A DNA stretch of 64,000 nucleotides from Palsa-504 sp963808315 (GTDB lineage: Bacteria; Actinomycetota; Actinomycetes; Streptosporangiales; Streptosporangiaceae), in the NCBI GenBank assembly GCA_963808315.1, contig CAWEFK010000036.1, positions 372,001-436,000 of the forward strand, written 5' to 3'. Made by a program: the position numbers and the translations under genes. Below, in pieces: positions 34,613-44,690 of the stretch. The first letter of the stretch is position 1. Each line of letters starts with the position of its first letter. Under the pieces are notes generated by a model. It ran no database searches. It was not told the DNA's origin and saw only the letters and a list, made by a program, of their open reading frames with translations.

Positions 34613-35728
34613 TTGACCGAGAGCGTACCTCTAATCCGGCTAGCGAAGCCAGACACCGGCGAGGAAGAAGTTGAGGCCGTCCGGGCAGTGCTCGCTAGTG
34701 GCACGCTCACAGGTGGCATGGAGAACATAGAGTTCGAGCGTGAGTTCGCCGGCAGGCACATCGCTGCGCATGGGGTGACGTTCGCCAGCGGGACCGTGGC
34801 GCTCACGGCGATGTTGCTAGCCGAGGGCATCGGTCCGGGGGACGAGGTGATCGTCCCGTCAATGACCTTTATATCGTCCGCAACCGCCGTTCGGCATGTG
34901 GGCGCGACCCCGGTCTTTGCTGACATCGATCCGCAATCGTTCAACCTGGATCCAGGTGAGATAGCCCGGCTTACCACCAGCAGGACCAAAGCCGTCATTA
35001 TTGTCCACTATGCCGGGCAGCCTGGAGAGCTCGACCGGATCGTGACGGCATGCGACGATAACGGCTTGCTCGCTCTAGAGGACGCCGCGCAGGCGGCAGG
35101 TGCTACTTTTCACGGAGTGCCAGTTGGCACGTTCGGCCGGTCCGCGATGTTCAGCTTCACTCCCACTAAAAACATCACGATGGGTGAGGGTGGGATAGTG
35201 CTTACCAACAACGCGGCCACCGCCGAAAGGCTCCGGCTGCTGCGTAACCATGGACAGCGACGAACTTACGAGCATGTGCTACTCGGCTACAACTGGCGCC
35301 TCACGGAGATCCAGGCCGCCATCGGCAGGGTGCAACTCCGTAAGCTCGATGCGATCCTTGCGCGCAAGCGCGCCAACGCTGACTGGATGAGCAGAAGACT
35401 GGCGCGTATTCCTGGAGTCTCTCCACCATACCAACAACCACACGCAACGTCAGCGCACACGCTCTACACCTGCTTGGTGGACAGAAATCGTGACGCTGTG
35501 CTCGCGCATTTGTTGCAGGCCGGCATCGAAGCGCGGATTTATTTTCCACCCGCCCATCTCCAACCTATTTTCTCCGAACACCGCCAGAGCCTTCCTACTA
35601 CCGAGGCGGTCGCCGCGAAGATGCTCTCAATTCCCATGCACTCCCGCCTTCAACCCGACGAGCTCGCCCAGATCGCCGACGCGATCGAGGATGCCGTCGG
35701 TCAGACGGAGATTCCGGAGCTCAACTGA
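34613..35728 (+). CDS. DegT/DnrJ/EryC1/StrS-family sugar aminotransferase (WbpE/WlbC-like role proposed)
   Basis: A 371-residue PLP enzyme. ASGTVALTAMLLAEGIGPGDEVIVPSMTF, LEDAAQAAGATFHG and the PLP-lysine motif FSFTPTKNITMGEGG identify the family; YNWRLTEIQAAIGRVQL is also conserved. TTG 34613 is chosen because AAAGAAAGGTGG lies at 34596-34607. Followed 19 bases later by a Gfo/Idh/MocA oxidoreductase and then a nucleotide-sugar dehydrogenase. This order fits transamination of a 3-keto-uronic acid sugar, though a second aminotransferase is present at 50165-51256 and their roles cannot be separated. Confidence 0.88.
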   Translation: MTESVPLIRLAKPDTGEEEVEAVRAVLASGTLTGGMENIEFEREFAGRHIAAHGVTFASGTVALTAMLLAEGIGPGDEVIVPSMTFISSATAVRHVGATPVFADIDPQSFNLDPGEIARLTTSRTKAVIIVHYAGQPGELDRIVTACDDNGLLALEDAAQAAGATFHGVPVGTFGRSAMFSFTPTKNITMGEGGIVLTNNAATAERLRLLRNHGQRRTYEHVLLGYNWRLTEIQAAIGRVQLRKLDAILARKRANADWMSRRLARIPGVSPPYQQPHATSAHTLYTCLVDRNRDAVLAHLLQAGIEARIYFPPAHLQPIFSEHRQSLPTTEAVAAKMLSIPMHSRLQPDELAQIADAIEDAVGQTEIPELN

Positions 35729-35747
35729 CGGTACTCAGGAGTACCCG

Positions 35748-36806
35748 ATGAGCCCGCTCAGGGCCGGCGTCGTAGGCCTAGGCACCATGGGCCGCCACCA
35801 CGTCCGGGTGCTGAGGGAGCTCCCTGGCGTCGAACTCGTGGGCGCCACGGACCCGGAACCGCGAGCACGGGCCGCAGCTGATAGGACGATTTCAGTCACG
35901 GCTGATCTGGCTGAGCTCTTGGAACTCGGTATTGACATGTGCGTCGTGGCCTCGCCCACACTGACACATAGCGAAATCGGGCTCCGGCTCGCAGGTGCCG
36001 GAGTGCATACCCTGATCGAGAAGCCACTGGCTTCTGACCCGGAGAGCGGGCGGCTGCTTGCCGAGGCATTCGAGCGGCAGGGCCTAGTTGGCGCTGTTGG
36101 ACATATCGAGAGATACAACGCCGCTGTTAGTGCCCTTCGGGCGCGACTCGAGCAAGGCGATCTGGGATCGGTATTTCAGATCATGACACGCCGCCAGGGG
36201 CCATTCCCGCAGCGGATTCGCGATGTCGGCGTCGTGATGGATCTTGCTACTCATGACATCGACCTCACTCAGTGGGTGACAGGATGCCGTTATCTGACGG
36301 TAACCGCGTTCACGGCGCGGCCGAGCGGACGGCCGCACGAGGACCTAGTCACCGTCAGCGGGCTGCTCCGTGATGGCACCGTTACTAACCACCTGGTAAA
36401 TTGGCTATCTTCGATGAAAGAACGGATCATCACGGTGACCGGCGAGCGCGGCTGCCTGACCGCCAATACGCTGTCGACGGAGCTGTACTTCTATCGTAAC
36501 GGTTCGGTCACCACTTCCAATACCGATGGTCCTCGGTTCCACGGCGCGTCTGAGGGCGATCAGGTCCGATACGCTATCTCCAAGCGGGAGGCGCTGACCG
36601 TGGAACTTGAGGCCTTCCGCGACGCCATCCTGCAGAAGCCAGCGGACATAGTGACCATGTGGCAAGGGGTGGATACTATCAAGGTGGCGGATGCGATCTT
36701 GACGGCATCAAGGAATTGCGAGGCCGTCACCGTGAACGCTGACGAGCTGAGCTTTCCGAAACAGCGGGACGCCTGGCTCGCCGTCACCCGGCACGGAGAG
36801 CAATGA
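35748..36806 (+). CDS. Gfo/Idh/MocA-family oxidoreductase (WbpB/WlbA-like)
   Basis: A 352-residue NAD(P)-dependent oxidoreductase. GVVGLGTMGRHHVRVLRELPGVELVGATDPEP is the dinucleotide-binding region, and HTLIEKPLASDPESG holds the EKP motif. GHIERYNAA and DVGVVMDLATHDIDLTQWV are the substrate-domain blocks typical of sugar 3-dehydrogenases. The ATG at 35748 has AGGA at 35737-35740. Its TGA overlaps the ATG of the dehydrogenase gene. In the diacetamido-uronate pathway the enzyme of this family oxidises C3 of UDP-GlcNAcA; that role is inferred from the gene set. Confidence 0.85.
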   Translation: MSPLRAGVVGLGTMGRHHVRVLRELPGVELVGATDPEPRARAAADRTISVTADLAELLELGIDMCVVASPTLTHSEIGLRLAGAGVHTLIEKPLASDPESGRLLAEAFERQGLVGAVGHIERYNAAVSALRARLEQGDLGSVFQIMTRRQGPFPQRIRDVGVVMDLATHDIDLTQWVTGCRYLTVTAFTARPSGRPHEDLVTVSGLLRDGTVTNHLVNWLSSMKERIITVTGERGCLTANTLSTELYFYRNGSVTTSNTDGPRFHGASEGDQVRYAISKREALTVELEAFRDAILQKPADIVTMWQGVDTIKVADAILTASRNCEAVTVNADELSFPKQRDAWLAVTRHGEQ

Positions 36807-38099
36807 CCGGCGGGGTGACGGTGGTGGGGCTCGGCAAGATAGGTCTGCCGCTGGCCGTGCAGATAGCCGGAAAGGGATTCCGGGTTCACGGGGTCGATCG
36901 CAACCCGGACGTGATACGCCTCGTGGCGCAGGGCGGCGTGCCTTTCCCTGGCGAGCCCGGGCTGGCAGAGCGGCTGTGGGCAGCGGTCGAGGAAGGCATG
37001 CTGACCGTCACGTCTGACACGGCGGCGGCCGTGGCACAAAGCGAAGTGGTAGTCGTCGTTGTGCCGCTTATTACCAATGCAGAAGGCGGGCCGGATTACT
37101 CGGCGGTGGACGCGGCCACTGCCGCCGTGGCGGCCGGGCTACAGGCAGGTACCCTTGTCATCTACGAGACGACGCTGCCGGTACACACCACGCGGCGGCG
37201 GCTCGGGCCGGCGCTGGCCTACGGCTCAGGCCTCAGACCCGGTAGCGATTTCATGCTTTGCCACAGTCCGGAGCGGGTGTCGAGCGGGAGAGTCTTCGCG
37301 GATCTGCGCCAGTATCCCAAGCTTGTCGGCGGGATTGACGCCCGCAGCGCCAAGGGCGCGGGAACCTTCTATTCCTCAGTTCTGGACTTCGACGAGCGTC
37401 CGGATCTGTCTCGCCCGAATGGGGTGTGGGATCTCGGCAGTGCCGAGGCCGCCGAGCTCACCAAGCTGGTGGAAACCACCTACCGCGATATCAACATCGC
37501 GCTGGCCAATGAATTCGCCAGGTTCGCCGACCGCGGCAGGCCTGAACGTGTACAAGGTCATCGAGGCGGCCAACAGCCAGCCCTATAGCCACCTGCACCA
37601 GCCAGGGATATCCGTCGGCGGGCATTGCATCCCGGTCTATCCGCGGCTCTATCTCGCCGGCGATCCGGATGCGCAGCTCCCGGCGGTGGCACGGAAGGTC
37701 AACGAGGCCGTCCCAGCTCAGGCTGTGCAGCAATTGGCCGATCTGACGGGCGGCCTGTCGGGTCTACGGGTCGCCGTGCTCGGCGCGGCATACCGGAGTG
37801 GCGTGAAGGAGACCGCGTTTTCCGGCGTCTTCGCGATCGTGCGCGAGCTGGCGCTGCGGGGCGCCGTTCCGCTCGTGCACGACCCGCTCTTTAGCGACTC
37901 CGAGCTCCGCGAGCTTGATCTTGAGCCTTACCACATGGGCGAGCCGTGTGACGCGGTGATCGTGCACACTGATCATCGCGAATACAGGATGCTCGGGCTC
38001 AAGGAGATGCCCGGCGTCCGGGCCGTGCTGGATGGCCGCGCCATCACTGACGCCAGCCGCTGGGCCGAGATTCCCAGGCGTGTCCTCGGCATCGGCTGA
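36803..38099 (+). pseudogene. Nucleotide-sugar 6-dehydrogenase (WbpA-like), one frameshift
   Basis: About 430 residues. VTVVGLGKIGLPLAVQIAGKGFRVHGVDRNPDVI begins the NAD domain, and VIYETTLPVHTTRR and CHSPERVSSGRV match the UDP-GlcNAc/ManNAc dehydrogenase group more than UDP-glucose dehydrogenases. The central helix TKLVETTYRDINIALANEFA is followed by a one-base shift near 37535 (one base too many in CGCGGC) into AGLNVYKVIEAANSQPY, the catalytic GISVGGHCIPVYP (active-site Cys), and the C-terminal UDP-binding domain. The shift is the only defect. Starts in a 4-base overlap with the upstream oxidoreductase. Confidence 0.8.
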
Positions 38100-38169
38100 C
38101 GAGCGGCCGCCCTAGAGCAGGTGTGCCGCGGTGTGCGGACCTGTCCAGGGCGGCTGGCGGAGTGGGTCG

Positions 38170-39174
38170 TCAGGCGCTGTTGCCGCTGACGGTAACCTGG
38201 GAGAACGGGTAGGTCGCGGTCGGCTGTTGGAACACCTGCTGGATCTGCACTCCCGTTGGCATCGGGATGGCTACGGTCTTGAGGTAGCTAGCCCAGCCCG
38301 CGAGATTCTGGCCCAGCTTGTTGCCGGTGACCGTGACGTTATGCAGGCCTGGTGCCACGGTCAACCACAGCTCGACCGGGCCGAGGGCTCCGGTGACGGT
38401 GTTCCTGGCGAAGGTGGTATCAGAGGCGACGATGTTGACCGCGCGGTAGAAGCCGCTCACAGTGTTGCCGGTGATGGTGGCCTGGTCGCCGTGCACCTCG
38501 ATGGCCGCGATGTCGTGCGAGCCAGTGAAGGTGTTATTGGCGATCGTGGCGCCGATGCCTGAGGTGTAGATGGAGGAGTGGTCGTGCCAGGGCAGGCTGA
38601 CACCAGTGAACTGGTTCCCAGAGATCGTGACGTTGCTGGTCGCGCCGCCGGTCACGATCGTGTTGATGTTGTTGGTGTTCAGGAACTTGTCGCCGGTGAT
38701 GCTGATCCCGGCGCCATTGGGGACCAGGATCACGAACCGGGGCTGGCCGCCTGTAGAGTTTCTGCACGTTGATAACCGGATCGCCGGCCGCGTTCTGGTT
38801 GAAGGTCACCCCGGTGATGCTCAGCCCGGACAGGTCGGTGGCCGGCGTGGCGCCGGCCAGCACGGCCACGTAGTCCCCTGAGGATGCGGCCACGGTGAGC
38901 GTGGTGTTGTGGCCGACAATCGCTTCGCCCTGTTTCAACTGCAGCGACGGGGTGATCGTAAACGTCCCAGTGGGCAGGTCCACCACGCCATTGACCGGAC
39001 TATTCAGCAGCGCCTGGATCCGGGCGGTGGAGTCGGCCGTGGCCTTGACCCTGGTCTGAGCCGCCGCCGGCAACCTAGCACCACGGACACGGCCGCCAGT
39101 CCGGCCAGTCCGGCCAAGGCAGTTCGCCGCCGAGCCCGGCCGGTAATCGTACCCATACGAATCGCGGCTGACAT
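38170..39174 (-). pseudogene. Secreted right-handed beta-helix protein, two compensating frameshifts
   Basis: The full span codes for about 334 residues. ATG 39174 follows AAGGGGGCGGCC. The N-terminus reads MSAAIRMGTITGRARRRTALAGLAGLAAVSVVL, a twin-arginine-like signal peptide with several Arg. After a shift near 39075 comes ARIQALLNSPVNGVVDLPTGTFTI, the usual entry of pectate-lyase-like helices, then repeats of the type SNVTISGNQFTG, ATIANNTFTGS, ATITGNTVSG after a second shift near 38755. Possibly a lyase or epimerase acting on the secreted polysaccharide. Convergent with the dehydrogenase gene. Confidence 0.7.
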
Positions 39175-39368
39175 GGCCGCCCCCTTAAATGCATGCCAGG
39201 GACATTAATCCACAGGCTCCGTATCTCCTGAGTCCAGGATTAAAGAGCGGCGTTATGCATTCAGGTTGCGGTTCGGGTGCAAACCGGGTGCGGGACGGTA
39301 GCAAAGATGACTTTAAGTGTCGCGTCTATTACGCTTTGTGATCAGCGGTGGTGCTTCTGTTTCGCCTA

Positions 39369-40531
39369 AGCGCCTATCCATAAGTTCTGCGCGTAACCCG
39401 CTGTGAGACCGGCAGGTGGAGGGCGTTGACATCAGCCTCGCCGGAGGTTGGATCGAAGTTGCCCACATCGTCCATCCACCCGGCGAGGTCGTGATCAGTA
39501 TGCGCCCGGTCAGCGTGTCCGCCAACGGTCCAGGCAGCGAGATCGAGCAGCTGGAGGCTGACCTGCGCGGCCGGTGGCGGCAGGCCACCCGGGCGGTGAT
39601 GGTCCTGCTGTCGCTGCACGGCTTACCGCCGGCCCAGATCGCGGAGCTGCTGGACTGCCATCCGGCCACCGTGCGCCGCTGGATCGGCCGGTTCAACCGC
39701 GAGGGGGTGGCGGGGCTGGCGGACCGGCCGCGGTCCGGGCGGCCCCGGCTGGGCGGGCGGCGGCTGACCGGGCGGATCGCCGCGCTGCTGGCCCGGCCGG
39801 GCCCGTGGACCCTGCCGCGGATCCGGCGGTACCTGGGCTGGCCGCAGGTCAGCGCGCGGACGCTGTACCGGCGGGTCCGGCTGGTGGCGATCTGGCGGCG
39901 GCCGAAGCTGACCGCCCGCGGCGACCCGGACCATGACCACGTGGTGGCCCAGATCGTGGCCCGGCTCATCGAGCTGCCGCGCCGGGCGGTGGTGCTCGCC
40001 GAGGACGAGACCCACCTGAACCTGCTGCCGCACGTGCGGGCCAGCTGGACGCTGCGCACCGCCCGCCCGCAGGTCCCGACCCCGGGCACGAACCGGCAGG
40101 TGACGGTGTTCGGCGCGGTCGAGGTGAGCACCGGGGCATGGGTGTACCGGCTGGGCCGCCGCTGCGCGGCGGACTTCATCGCGCTCCTGGACCAGGTGCT
40201 CCGGGCGTTCCCGGCCGCTCCGGTGATCGTCATGATCTGCGATAACGACAGCATCCATCACGCCCGCAAGGTCATCGCCTACCTGGAGGAGCACCCCCGC
40301 CTGGAGCTGCTGTACGGCGCCCGGTACAGCCCGGACGATAATCCCGCCGAGCGGATCTGGGCCGCGCTGAAGAACTACGTGGCCAACACCGCCGTGAGCT
40401 GGCCCGGCCGGCTCCGGCAGATCCACTCGTTCTTCCGCAACCGCTCACCGGATGAGATGCTGGCCACCGCCGCGCCCTGGACCAGCCCCTGGCTGCCTCC
40501 GGGTTACGAGCAGAACTTTTGGAATGCCGCT
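39369..40531. mobile_element. IS630-family insertion sequence, 1,163 bp
   Basis: The left terminal repeat starting at 39369 reads AGCGCCTATCCATAAGTTCT and the right one, read inward from 40531 on the minus strand, AGCGGCATTCCAAAAGTTCT, with most positions matching. TA pairs lie at 39367-39368 and 40532-40533, the IS630-type target duplication. The interior is one full-length transposase gene. The element separates the beta-helix gene from the acetyltransferase gene within the exopolysaccharide locus. Confidence 0.8.
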
Positions 40532-40534
40532 TAG
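39416..40534 (+). CDS. IS630-family transposase, full length
   Basis: A 372-residue DDE transposase. N-terminal helix-turn-helix region: GLPPAQIAELLDCHPATVRRWIGRF and ADRPRSGRPRL. Catalytic residues are in VLAEDETHLNLLP (first Asp), MICDNDSIHHA (second Asp) and SPDDNPAERIWAALKNYV (Glu). GTG 39416 is the first start; ATG 39500 (MRPVSVSANG) is an alternative. The stop codon TAG at 40532-40534 is made of the flanking TA target duplication plus the next genomic G, so the element relies on the insertion site for its stop. Confidence 0.9.
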   Translation: MEGVDISLAGGWIEVAHIVHPPGEVVISMRPVSVSANGPGSEIEQLEADLRGRWRQATRAVMVLLSLHGLPPAQIAELLDCHPATVRRWIGRFNREGVAGLADRPRSGRPRLGGRRLTGRIAALLARPGPWTLPRIRRYLGWPQVSARTLYRRVRLVAIWRRPKLTARGDPDHDHVVAQIVARLIELPRRAVVLAEDETHLNLLPHVRASWTLRTARPQVPTPGTNRQVTVFGAVEVSTGAWVYRLGRRCAADFIALLDQVLRAFPAAPVIVMICDNDSIHHARKVIAYLEEHPRLELLYGARYSPDDNPAERIWAALKNYVANTAVSWPGRLRQIHSFFRNRSPDEMLATAAPWTSPWLPPGYEQNFWNAA

Positions 40535-40542
40535 CGCTACTT

Positions 40543-41229
40543 CTATTTCCGCACTTCCATTTTCCGCACGGCGCGCATGGCGGTGCTCCCCACTAAAAGC
40601 ATCGCGATGGGCGAGGGGAAGGATAATTGCAGCAGGCGCGCGGGCACGCCGACAACGACCGCACCATCAGGTACGTCCCTGGTGACAACGGCCCCGGCGC
40701 CCACTGTCGCGCCCGGCCCAATTCGCAGGCCTGGCAGCACGCACGCGTTCGAGCCGAGAGTGGCGGCCGGGCCGACCGTAACGGCGCCCGCCACGTTGGC
40801 TGCAGGCAGCACCGTGACGAAATCACCCAGCATGGTGTCATGGCCGATGGTGGCGTTGTAGTTCACATGGACATATGCGCCAAGCACTGTACTGGTAGAG
40901 ACGAAGGCGCCCGCGAGCACCACGCAGCCCGGGCCCAAGGCGGCACCGGGCGATATCACCGATCGTGGGTGAATGACCTGGCCAGGAGCATGAGCGCGGA
41001 CCAGCAGCGCATCCGTCAGTCGGCGGCGAGCGACTGGATCTGCTATCGCGACTACGAACACCCCGGGCTGGCTTCCTCGGGCCGACGCACCGGGATTCCG
41101 TCAACCTCGCTGGCTCGGCGGATGATCATCGAGGAATACGGGGGGTTCGACGGTAGCCGGGGACGCGGCACGGAGTGCGTCGAGTGTCTCGCGGCCGAAA
41201 CCCCCGGCCCCGACGATGTAAAAGGTCAT
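40543..41229 (-). pseudogene. NeuD/PglD-type sugar O/N-acyltransferase, two compensating frameshifts
   Basis: The complete span codes for 228 residues. MTFYIVGAGGFGRETLDAL begins the N-terminal Rossmann part. A shift near 41103 leads into EVDGIPVRRPEEASPG, a second near 41062 returns to VFVVAIADPVARRRLTDALL. The left-handed beta-helix follows with hexapeptide repeats (VISPGAALGPGCVVLAGAFVS, HVNYNATIGHDTMLGDFVTVLPAANVAGAVTVG) and ends GAGAVVTRDVPDGAVVVGVPARLL. Such enzymes acylate an amino sugar of the polysaccharide. Its ATG overlaps the stop of the upstream glycosyltransferase gene. Confidence 0.75.
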
Positions 41230-42562
41230 TGATGATCCTTCATGGCCTGGCGCCTTGCCTCGCCAATTGAGGCCGGTGTTATCGAGACGTTGGCGATCGC
41301 TTCGGGAGCTCCTGGGAGATGGCCAGAAACGGTCACTTCAAGCTTCCTTATCTCGTCGTGGACCGACCGGATAACTAGCGATGGGGTCAACACCCGAGTC
41401 TCCTTGTTGCGCATGTGGCGCGATACGCGGCTAACCAACTTCCGATAGATCTCATCGAGCTCGCGGGCCTTGATAGCGCCGTGCTCCTTGGTCAAGATGA
41501 ACTGCTTATTGCTACGGCTGATCGACTCATTGGTCTTTATCCGCCGCAAATGCTCGGTCAGGCTGCTCGTGACTGGTTCTGGGAGCAGATTCGGCGGCAA
41601 GTCCGTCACTGATCATCTCGCGGTAGGGATCAATGTCAGAGAGCAGGAGCCGACAACCCGCCAGCGCCGCCTCCAGAACCGACGAACTGCGTTGGTCACC
41701 GACCGGGTATCGATACGGCGATATCGCTGGCGCACATGATCTCAAACGTTTCTTTTGGCGTCAGCGGATGCTCAATGATGAGGACCGGTCTCGGATAGCA
41801 CTCGACGCATCCCGGATACGGTCGAGATAATCGCCTTGGCCCGCTGCGCCGATTCTCGGTCCGGGCGATGGCCGCCAAGCACGACCAGGAAGAGGTCGGG
41901 CCGGTCGGCGGCGGCACGGGCAAAGCCCGACACGATCTCAAGAGTCCGGTAGACCGCAGCGGTACTGCGGATCGAGAGTACGACGGTGGCATCGGCAGGA
42001 ATACCCGCAGACGCCCGGACGGCCACAGGTGCAATGGACGGACAGGCAGCGATCAGGGCCTCGTCTACCCCCCAAGAGAAGACCCGGACCCGTGCTGGAT
42101 GGAACCGCATAGCGGTCGATCATTTCAGCTGCGACCGATGGCGAGGTCGGCAGAACCAGCCCGGCTCGCCGAGCGGCGAGCCGGACTACTGAGGCCCTGG
42201 CTACTGAATTTCGCGCAGCTTTTAGCTCACTACCCCACGGCGTCACCACCTGCACGGGCCCACGTGGAAGGGTGAGAGCGAGCGCGCCGTGTACCCCGAG
42301 CGAGTGAATATGAACAATGTCGGGATGTACGTCATGGATCAGTCCGGCGAAGCCAGACGGCGGCACGTGGCACTCGCTGCACCGGGCTGGCGCCGACCGC
42401 AGGGGCGACTCGCAACTCTGCGTAGGCGAGCTCCGGCCCAGGCTGCCAGCTGGCGACAATGACGCGATGACCCGATGCTGCCAGCATGGTGTTCCAACGC
42501 TGGACATGCACGGAACTGGCCGGGCCAAGCACAGCGACGGTAAGCCCACCGTTATCAGCCAC
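41226..42562 (-). pseudogene. GT4-type glycosyltransferase, about five frameshifts
   Basis: Pieces in changing frames add up to one GT-B enzyme: MADNGGLTVAVLGPASSVHVQRWNTMLAASGHRVIVASW (N-terminus), HPDIVHIHSLGVHGALAL, VVTPWGSELKAARNS, GLVLPTSPSVAAEMIDRY, then RVRVFSWGVDEALI and VVLSIRSTAAVYRTLEIVSGFARA, LVVLGGHRPD, and after two more shifts YPVGDQRSSSVLEAALAGCRLLLSDIDPYREM, the nucleotide-sugar binding end. A helical C-terminus with charged residues completes it. A working protein is not possible from this sequence as given. Confidence 0.65.
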
Positions 42563-43504
42563 GGCCTGCTCCCAGCACGAACCACGCTTTGTTCGCGGCC
42601 GCCCTAAACCGGTAGCTGGGGCGACTCAAATAGGAGCGCCACTGAATAGCTGTGCTATTGAAGAAAGGAACTGAGAGTAGGTCTCCGGCTGCTTGGAGCA
42701 GGGATATGTGCAAAGAATGATATGCTTGAGTGGCCGGAGCTGCAAAGTATAGGTCATAGCGAGACCAGTATCCAAGATCATACTTGGAGAGCTGGGCTGA
42801 GAGTCGTGTCTGCTGCGGCCTTATGGATGTCACCGCCAGTACGCACTTCTAGTTCGCGAAGCCCGATCAGGGCAAAGATGGCGCCGTTAAGGATATGGTT
42901 AGGGATCGGATGGGCATTCTCTATAAGGAAAGGACTGTCCCGACTTGTCGTAATCAGAGCATCCACCCTCGCTGAGCGGATTTAGCAGAAGATTAGATGC
43001 TAGTCCCGCTGCGATCGAAGTACGATTGCTCGCCGGTTAGATCAGTATGCGCGCAACATGACTGAGATGGCAAGTCCCTGCGCCATCGCCGAATACCATC
43101 CTGGCATTACTCCGTACCGAGCAACGGGTATCGGATACTGCCATCCGCCGTTACATGTCCTGGCTAAGCCGCAGATAGCGAGCATGATCATGAAACTATC
43201 ATAATTTATGTCATTATTAACTGCTGTATGGTAGTGCATTAGTGTGCTTGGCCTAGGGCATAAAGGCTACGTTGAGACCGGATTATGGTATCCACGGCCG
43301 TCCGGGCCTTTAATAATAACGATACCGTGCGGATCTAGCTGATACGAAAAGCTAATGAGCCCGCACGTCAAGCGGATAACGCCCATTACCGTCAAGCCGA
43401 GTGCTGATTGTCTCCACCGGGTAATGGTGCACACGCAGGTCACTTAGGGCTTTGGCAATCAGGGAGAACGACGGAGTTCGCATATAGTAATCTATTGGCC
43501 TCAT
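42555..43504 (-). pseudogene. D-glucuronyl C5-epimerase-like protein, several frameshifts
   Basis: Fragments in order: MRPIDYYMRTPSFSLIAKA (N-terminus); GGWQYPIPVARYGVMPGWYSAMAQGLAISVMLRAY; DLTGEQSYFDRS after a shift near 43050; LLNPLSEGGCSDYDK; PNHILNGAIFALIGLRELEVRTG; and AQLSKYDLGYWSRYDLYFAAPATQAYHSLHISLLQ near the end. RYG..PWYSAMAQG, HILNG.IFAL and YDLGYWS.YDL are hallmark blocks of the glucuronyl C5-epimerase C-terminal domain. The enzyme inverts C5 of uronic acids within a polymer, which suits a uronate-containing polysaccharide. At least four breaks and stops interrupt the frame. Confidence 0.65.
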
Positions 43505-43529
43505 ATGGTTTTCTTCGTTCGTTTCCGGT

Positions 43530-44690
43530 CTAGTGCTTCCAGTGTAAAGTGCTTGCACCTGCGGCTACCGTCACCTTCATGTCGAAGCGGTGCAGACAGT
43601 GGTCACGCCCTCGGCGGCCCATGTCTTCTCGCCGTAGCGGGTCGGCGATAAGTTCTGCTACCGCGTCGGCTAGAGCAGCCGGATCGCCCGGCGGAACAAG
43701 GAGGCCGCTTACGCCGTGCTGCACGGTGTCGGGCAACCCTCCGACATTGCTTGCCACCACGCTCCTTTGCATGAGGAGTGCCTCCACCATCGCGCCGCAT
43801 GCTGATTCCTCGATTGATGGGCTCACGACGACGTCCAGTCCTGCCAGCACGCAGGCGACGTCAGACCGATGGCCGGTGAAGTGAACATTCCCGGGCGATC
43901 CCGAGTTCGGCTGCTCGCGCTTCCAATTTACGTCGATAACTCTCCCGCGATGAGGGAACTCATCGCCGATAACGAAATCTGAAGCTTCGGGTATCCGCTT
44001 CAGCAGGAGTGCTGCGGAATCCAGGAAAACCTCGTGGTCCCTTGACGCCAATCGTCTTGGAAAGCTCGGATCCGGGTCGGATACATGTGCGCCAGCATCC
44101 CAACCGTCGGGATATCGTCGGCGAGCCCAAATTCACGCCGGAATGCTGATCCCTGAGGTAAGCGGATCAAGGCGATGCACGTCGAAACCGTAATAGCTAA
44201 CGTCCACTGATCGGGCCCCCATGGCCCGATACTGGTCAGCGATCGCTTGACAGGAGCCTATAATCAGGTCGTCGCGCGAGAGCGTCCACTGATCCAGCGC
44301 CGGAAGAGACGGACTGTGCAGATGGACCGATCCTGGTACCTGCGCAACTCTCAGAGCCTTCGGGTAGAAGCTCGCCGCCAACCGGCAGGACAAGATGGCC
44401 TTGAGCAGATGTGCATGGATGACATCCGGCTGGAAGGACCGAATAAAACGTGCGAGCCGTAGTTCGGCGGCGACGACCCGAGCCTGATGACGAATCTCTT
44501 TCCCCTTGAACGGGATAATCTCGACACCGATACCTGCATCCCGGAGACGGTCAGCCAGTGGCCCGTCTCCCGGCAGGACCACCTGGACGGTGTTACCCAA
44601 ACGTGCCAATCCCGTGACCTGTTGATAGAACCAGTCGCCGCCCACAGATGTGGCCACAACCTGCAGAACCCGCAATGGCCGGTTAGGCAT
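43530..44690 (-). pseudogene. GT4-family glycosyltransferase, one frameshift
   Basis: ATG 44690 follows GAGGAGC. The first frame reads LRVLQVVATSVGGDWFYQQVTGL, VVLPGDGPLADRLRDAGIGVEIIPF, FQPDVIHAHLLKAILSCRLAA and GSCQAIADQYRAMGARSVDVSYYGFDV. Between 44133 and 44051 the frame changes, and the second half continues HEVFLDSAALLLKRIPEASDFVIGDE, VHFTGHRSDVACVLAGLDVVVSPSIEESACGAMVEALLM and VVASNVGGLPDTVQHGVSGLLVPPGD, the donor-binding end of GT4 enzymes. Overlaps the end of the polymerase gene by 8 bases. Confidence 0.72.
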
